Source of the DNA: JAZNOQ01 sp045589215
GTDB taxonomy: Bacteria > Bacillota > Clostridia > Oscillospirales > CAG-272
Length of the DNA: 7,023 nucleotides
Assembly: GCA_045589215.1 (NCBI GenBank)
Contig: JAZNOQ010000090.1
Coordinates: 1-7,023, forward strand
Direction: 5' to 3'
Positions 4,427 through 7,023 of the stretch are shown piece after piece. The number at the start of each line of letters is the position of its first letter. The stretch's first letter is position 1. Under the pieces are notes generated by a model. That model had not been told where the DNA came from and searched no databases. It saw nothing but the letters and a program-made list of their open reading frames with translations. A program made the translations under genes and the position numbers.

Positions 4427-5854
4427 ATGGGTGGTTTCTTCGGTGTCACGTCAACGCGTGACGCAATTCAGGACGTTTTCTTCGGAACGGACTATCATTC
4501 CCATCTCGGCACGAAGAGAGGCGGCATCTCGGCGTATGACAAAGAGATCGGTCTCCAAAGGGAGATCCATAACATTGAAAACTCTCCCTTCCGCACGAGA
4601 TTTGAACATATTTTTCATGAAATGAAGGGCACTGCCGCGATCGGCTGTATCAGCGATGCGGACCCCCAGCCCCTGCTGCTTCGCTCAGCGTTCGGTCCGT
4701 ACGCGATCTGTATGATCGGTGCGATCGCGAATGCAAGCGCGCTCGTCGAGCACTACTACAAAACGAGCAGCGGCGGTCACTTCAACGCAATGACGGGCGG
4801 CGCGGTCAACGCGACCGAGCTCGTCGGAGCGCTCATCAATCAAAAGCCCGATTTTGTCAGCGGCATCAAATACGTACAGGAATTGATCGAGGGCTCTGCC
4901 ACGATCCTCATCCTGACGAACGAAGGAAAGATCATCGCGGCGCGCGACCGTCTCGGACGGCTCCCCGTGCTGATCGGCAAAAACGAAGACGGTCACTGCG
5001 TTTCGTTCGAATCCTTCGCATACCAGAAGCTTGATTATGAGGACGAATATGAGCTTGGTCCCGGCGAGATCGTCGAGTTATCCCCGAAGGAATGGAAGCA
5101 GCTCTCGCCCCCCGGCAAGGAAATGCGCATCTGCTCCTTCCTCTGGAGCTATTACGGATACTCCACCTCGAACTATGAGGGCGTAAACGTTGAGCTTATG
5201 AGATACCGCAACGGCGAGATCATGGCACGGCACGACCGCGAAAACGGCATCGCGCAGGATCTTGACTACGTCGGCGGCGTTCCTGACTCGGGTACACCTC
5301 ACGCGATCGGCTACGCAAACGAGAGCCACATTCCCTTCGCGCGGGCATTCATCAAATATACGCCCACCTGGTCGCGGAGCTTCACTCCGTCGAAGCAGAC
5401 CGACCGAAGCCGTATCGCAAAAATGAAGCAGATCCCCGTCAAGGAGCTGATCCACGGAAAGAAGCTTCTCTTCGTTGATGACTCGATCGTGCGCGGCACA
5501 CAGCTGAAGGAAACAGTCGACTTCCTCTATTCGCACGGCGCAGAGGAGGTACATATGCGTTCGGCTTGTCCCCCTCTCATGCACAACTGCAAGTTCCTCA
5601 GCTTCTCTGCTTCCCGCAGTCCGCTTGAGCTCATCACGAGGCGCACCATCCTCGAGCTTGAGGGCGAAGAGGGCTTCGAGCATCTCGACGAATACGTCGA
5701 CTCCTCGACCGAGAGAGGCAAGAAGCTCCGCGCAGCGATCTGTGACAACTTCCACTTTGCGTCTCTTGAATTCCAGTCGCTTGAGGGCATCGTCGAGGCG
5801 ATCGGCATCGAGCCCTGCAAGCTGTGCACCTACTGCTGGACGGGAAAAGAGTAA
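4427..5854 (+). CDS. PurF-like amidophosphoribosyltransferase lacking the glutaminase nucleophile
   Basis: 475 residues, collinear with glutamine PRPP amidotransferase (PurF), which makes phosphoribosylamine in the first step of purine synthesis. The C-terminal half keeps the phosphoribosyltransferase site: VPDSGTPHAIGYA (285-297) and the PRPP motif VDDSIVRGT (350-358). Cysteines matching the PurF 4Fe-4S ligands are present: Cys236 (RICSF), Cys388 (MHNC) and CTYC (467-470), with one extra Cys464. The N-terminal Ntn-type domain is recognisable but degenerate. It starts MGGFFGV where PurF has a catalytic Cys (CGVVGI-like), so Gly2 replaces the nucleophile. RGQE-type residues read GTKRGG (28-33), the GHxRYST segment reads GCISDAD (73-79), and the oxyanion NGN reads IGAIAN (97-102). 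The start has only a weak AAGG 12 nt upstream, and no Cys-containing extension is possible without crossing the nearby purE stop. It lies in a ZTP-controlled operon between purE and purM. An ammonia-dependent or partner-fed enzyme is likely; a regulatory or other PRPP role is possible. Confidence 0.88.
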   Translation: MGGFFGVTSTRDAIQDVFFGTDYHSHLGTKRGGISAYDKEIGLQREIHNIENSPFRTRFEHIFHEMKGTAAIGCISDADPQPLLLRSAFGPYAICMIGAIANASALVEHYYKTSSGGHFNAMTGGAVNATELVGALINQKPDFVSGIKYVQELIEGSATILILTNEGKIIAARDRLGRLPVLIGKNEDGHCVSFESFAYQKLDYEDEYELGPGEIVELSPKEWKQLSPPGKEMRICSFLWSYYGYSTSNYEGVNVELMRYRNGEIMARHDRENGIAQDLDYVGGVPDSGTPHAIGYANESHIPFARAFIKYTPTWSRSFTPSKQTDRSRIAKMKQIPVKELIHGKKLLFVDDSIVRGTQLKETVDFLYSHGAEEVHMRSACPPLMHNCKFLSFSASRSPLELITRRTILELEGEEGFEHLDEYVDSSTERGKKLRAAICDNFHFASLEFQSLEGIVEAIGIEPCKLCTYCWTGKE

Positions 5855-5885
5855 CGCATTCGGTCTTCAGCACGCATCAAAAATA

Positions 5886-5902
5886 AGCGATCGAAAATCG
5901 CT
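5886..5902 (+). other. Intercistronic hairpin between the PurF-like gene and purM
   Basis: AGCGAT and ATCGCT form a perfect 6-bp stem with a CGAAA loop, midway in the 99-bp gap. No U-run follows, so it should not terminate transcription. It may protect or define processed mRNA ends. The gap holds no clear separate promoter. Confidence 0.5.
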
Positions 5903-5938
5903 CAAATCACAACAATCTGAAATACAATCCACTTGAAG

Positions 5939-5944
5939 AAAGGA
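5939..5944 (+). promoter_or_regulatory. Ribosome binding site that fixes the purM start
   Basis: AAAGGA lies 9 nt before the ATG at 5954. An in-frame TTG at 5933 lies just upstream of this site and would add seven residues, but it would put the Shine-Dalgarno inside the gene. The ATG is therefore the true start. Confidence 0.85.
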
Positions 5945-5953
5945 TTTTTACTT

Positions 5954-7003
5954 ATGCACAACAATTCCAAATCCGAAAGCTACGCAGCAGCCGGTGTAGA
6001 TATCACCGCCGGCTACAAGGCTGTTGAACTGATGAAGCGCCACATCGCGCGCACGAAAAACGAGGGTTGCCTCGACGACGTGGGCGGCTTCGGCGGCTGC
6101 TTTGGCCTCAGCCTCGCAGGAATGGAGGAGCCAGTTCTCGTTTCGGGCACCGACGGCTGCGGCACGAAGGTCAAAATGGCGATCCTGATGGATAAGCACG
6201 ACACCATCGGCATCGATGCCGTCGCAATGTGCGTGAACGACATCATCTGCTGTGGCGCAAAGCCCCTCTTCTTCCTCGACTACATTGCCTGCGGCAAGAA
6301 CGTCCCCGAAAAGATCGCGGCGATCGTCAGCGGTGTTGCCGAGGGCTGTGTTCAGTCTGGAGCGGCTCTGATCGGCGGAGAAACTGCCGAGCATCCCGGC
6401 ATGATGCCTGTTGAAGACTATGACCTCGCAGGCTTTGCCGTCGGCATCGTAGATAAGAAAAAGATCCTTGACAACACGAGAATGGCTGAAGGCGACGTTG
6501 TGATCGCACTTGCTTCGAGCGGCGTTCACTCTAACGGCTTCTCGCTCGTTCGTAAGGTGTTTGATATCGACCACAATCCCGCGTCTCTCTACGAGCCCTG
6601 TGCAGAGCTTGGCGGAAAGACGATCGCAGAAACCCTGCTCACTCCCACGAAGATCTACGTAAAGAGCGTTCTCGCGCTCATTGAAAAGGTCGACGTGAAG
6701 GGCATCAGCCACATCACGGGCGGCGGCTTCTACGAGAACATTCCGAGATCTCTCCCGAAGGGTCTCTCCGCGAAGATCACGAAGTCCGACGTAAAGGTGC
6801 TTCCGATCTTCGACCTGATCGCAAAGACCGGCAACATCCCCGAAAGAGATATGTACAATACCTACAACATGGGCGTTGGTATGAGCATAGTCGTAGCGAA
6901 GGAGGACCTTGACAGATCTCTTGAGATCCTTCGTGCACACGGCGAGGACGCCTACCTTCTCGGCGAGGTAGTCGAGAGCGACGAGGGCGTTATCCTTGAG
7001 TAA
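5954..7003 (+). CDS. purM: Phosphoribosylformylglycinamidine cyclo-ligase (AIR synthetase), PurM
   Basis: ATP-dependent enzyme that closes the imidazole ring, turning FGAM into AIR, the compound just before the PurK/PurE carboxylation; cytosolic dimer. From the ATG it has 349 residues, near E. coli PurM's 345. Hallmarks in order are YAAAGVDI (10-17), the ATP-site motif SGTDGCGTK (64-72), VNDIICCGAKPLFFLDY (94-110), IGGETAEHPGM (140-150), ASSGVHSNGFSLVR (187-200), ISHITGGGFYENIPR (251-265) and YNMGVGM (304-310). All are intact, so the enzyme should be active. It follows the PurF-like gene by 99 bp, with a small hairpin in the gap, and is presumably on the same riboswitch-controlled transcript. 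Confidence 0.97.
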   Translation: MHNNSKSESYAAAGVDITAGYKAVELMKRHIARTKNEGCLDDVGGFGGCFGLSLAGMEEPVLVSGTDGCGTKVKMAILMDKHDTIGIDAVAMCVNDIICCGAKPLFFLDYIACGKNVPEKIAAIVSGVAEGCVQSGAALIGGETAEHPGMMPVEDYDLAGFAVGIVDKKKILDNTRMAEGDVVIALASSGVHSNGFSLVRKVFDIDHNPASLYEPCAELGGKTIAETLLTPTKIYVKSVLALIEKVDVKGISHITGGGFYENIPRSLPKGLSAKITKSDVKVLPIFDLIAKTGNIPERDMYNTYNMGVGMSIVVAKEDLDRSLEILRAHGEDAYLLGEVVESDEGVILE

Positions 7004-7004
7004 T

Positions 7005-7023
7005 ATGAAAGAGAAGAGAATTG
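7005..7023 (+). CDS. Possible start of the next purine gene, truncated by the window
   Basis: ATG begins 2 nt after the purM stop and reads MKEKRI before the window ends. Tight spacing suggests translational coupling, and MKEKRI resembles the usual start of PurN (glycinamide ribonucleotide formyltransferase), which often follows purM. Six residues cannot prove this, and the Shine-Dalgarno inside the purM end is weak. The alternative is that the purine-rich bases here are the binding site of a gene starting just beyond the edge. Confidence 0.35.

Noticed and set aside
4427..4447. Misannotated start hiding an N-terminal Cys in the PurF-like protein
   Set aside because: The 35 bp upstream to the purE stop contain no alternative start leading into a Cys-Gly motif, and other glutaminase motifs are also degraded, so the loss appears real.
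5078..5755. Minus-strand open frame of 225 codons opposite the PurF-like gene
   Set aside because: It overlaps the PRPP-binding coding region in antisense and has no ribosome site or family motif.
5886..5902. Terminator between the PurF-like gene and purM
   Set aside because: The 6-bp stem is not followed by a U-run, and the two genes are in the same pathway and direction.
5948..6940. Minus-strand open frame of 330 codons opposite purM
   Set aside because: It is complementary to the fully conserved purM frame and has no domain features; it results from codon bias.

Overview
The window reads as chromosomal DNA from a Clostridia-type member of the Bacillota, probably an uncultured gut lineage. 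This is inferred from strong purine-rich Shine-Dalgarno sites, AT-rich intergenic spacers with consensus sigma-A promoters, a ZTP-type riboswitch ahead of purE, and the style of the proteins. There are no rRNA or tRNA genes, CRISPR arrays, transposases or phage genes.

Left half (minus strand, read right to left): a histidyl-tRNA synthetase (hisS, 2250-3491) has its own consensus promoter. It is followed by a sugar phosphate isomerase/epimerase of the xylose-isomerase-like TIM-barrel type (1280-2098) and then a Gfo/Idh/MocA-family NAD(P)-dependent oxidoreductase (1061 to the left edge, incomplete). The isomerase has its own upstream region with promoter-like boxes and three direct repeats spaced 21-22 bp, which suggests separate regulation. 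A terminator and a large AT palindrome lie between it and the oxidoreductase. Isomerase plus oxidoreductase is a common pairing in catabolism of modified sugars, but the substrate cannot be read from this sequence.

Centre (3492-3896): a divergent regulatory region. The hisS promoter points left. A second promoter (3637-3665) points right and drives a structured leader. The leader has the parts of a ZTP (pfl-motif) riboswitch: P1, a P2 hairpin, the ACUGACGG segment that pairs with a distal CCGUC, and the conserved UCUGGGCA end. It runs directly into an intrinsic terminator whose 5' stem reuses the last bases of the aptamer, giving a classic on-switch for purine synthesis when ZMP/ZTP accumulates.

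Right half (plus strand): the regulated genes are purE (3897-4391), a PurF-like amidophosphoribosyltransferase (4427-5854) and purM (5954-7003), then possibly the first codons of another gene (7005-7023) whose start resembles purN. The most unusual gene is the PurF homologue. It keeps the PRPP-binding phosphoribosyltransferase site and the iron-sulfur cysteines, but the N-terminal cysteine nucleophile of the glutaminase is glycine and other glutaminase signatures are eroded. It may make phosphoribosylamine from free ammonia or a partner's ammonia, or have another role in a ZTP-controlled purine operon.
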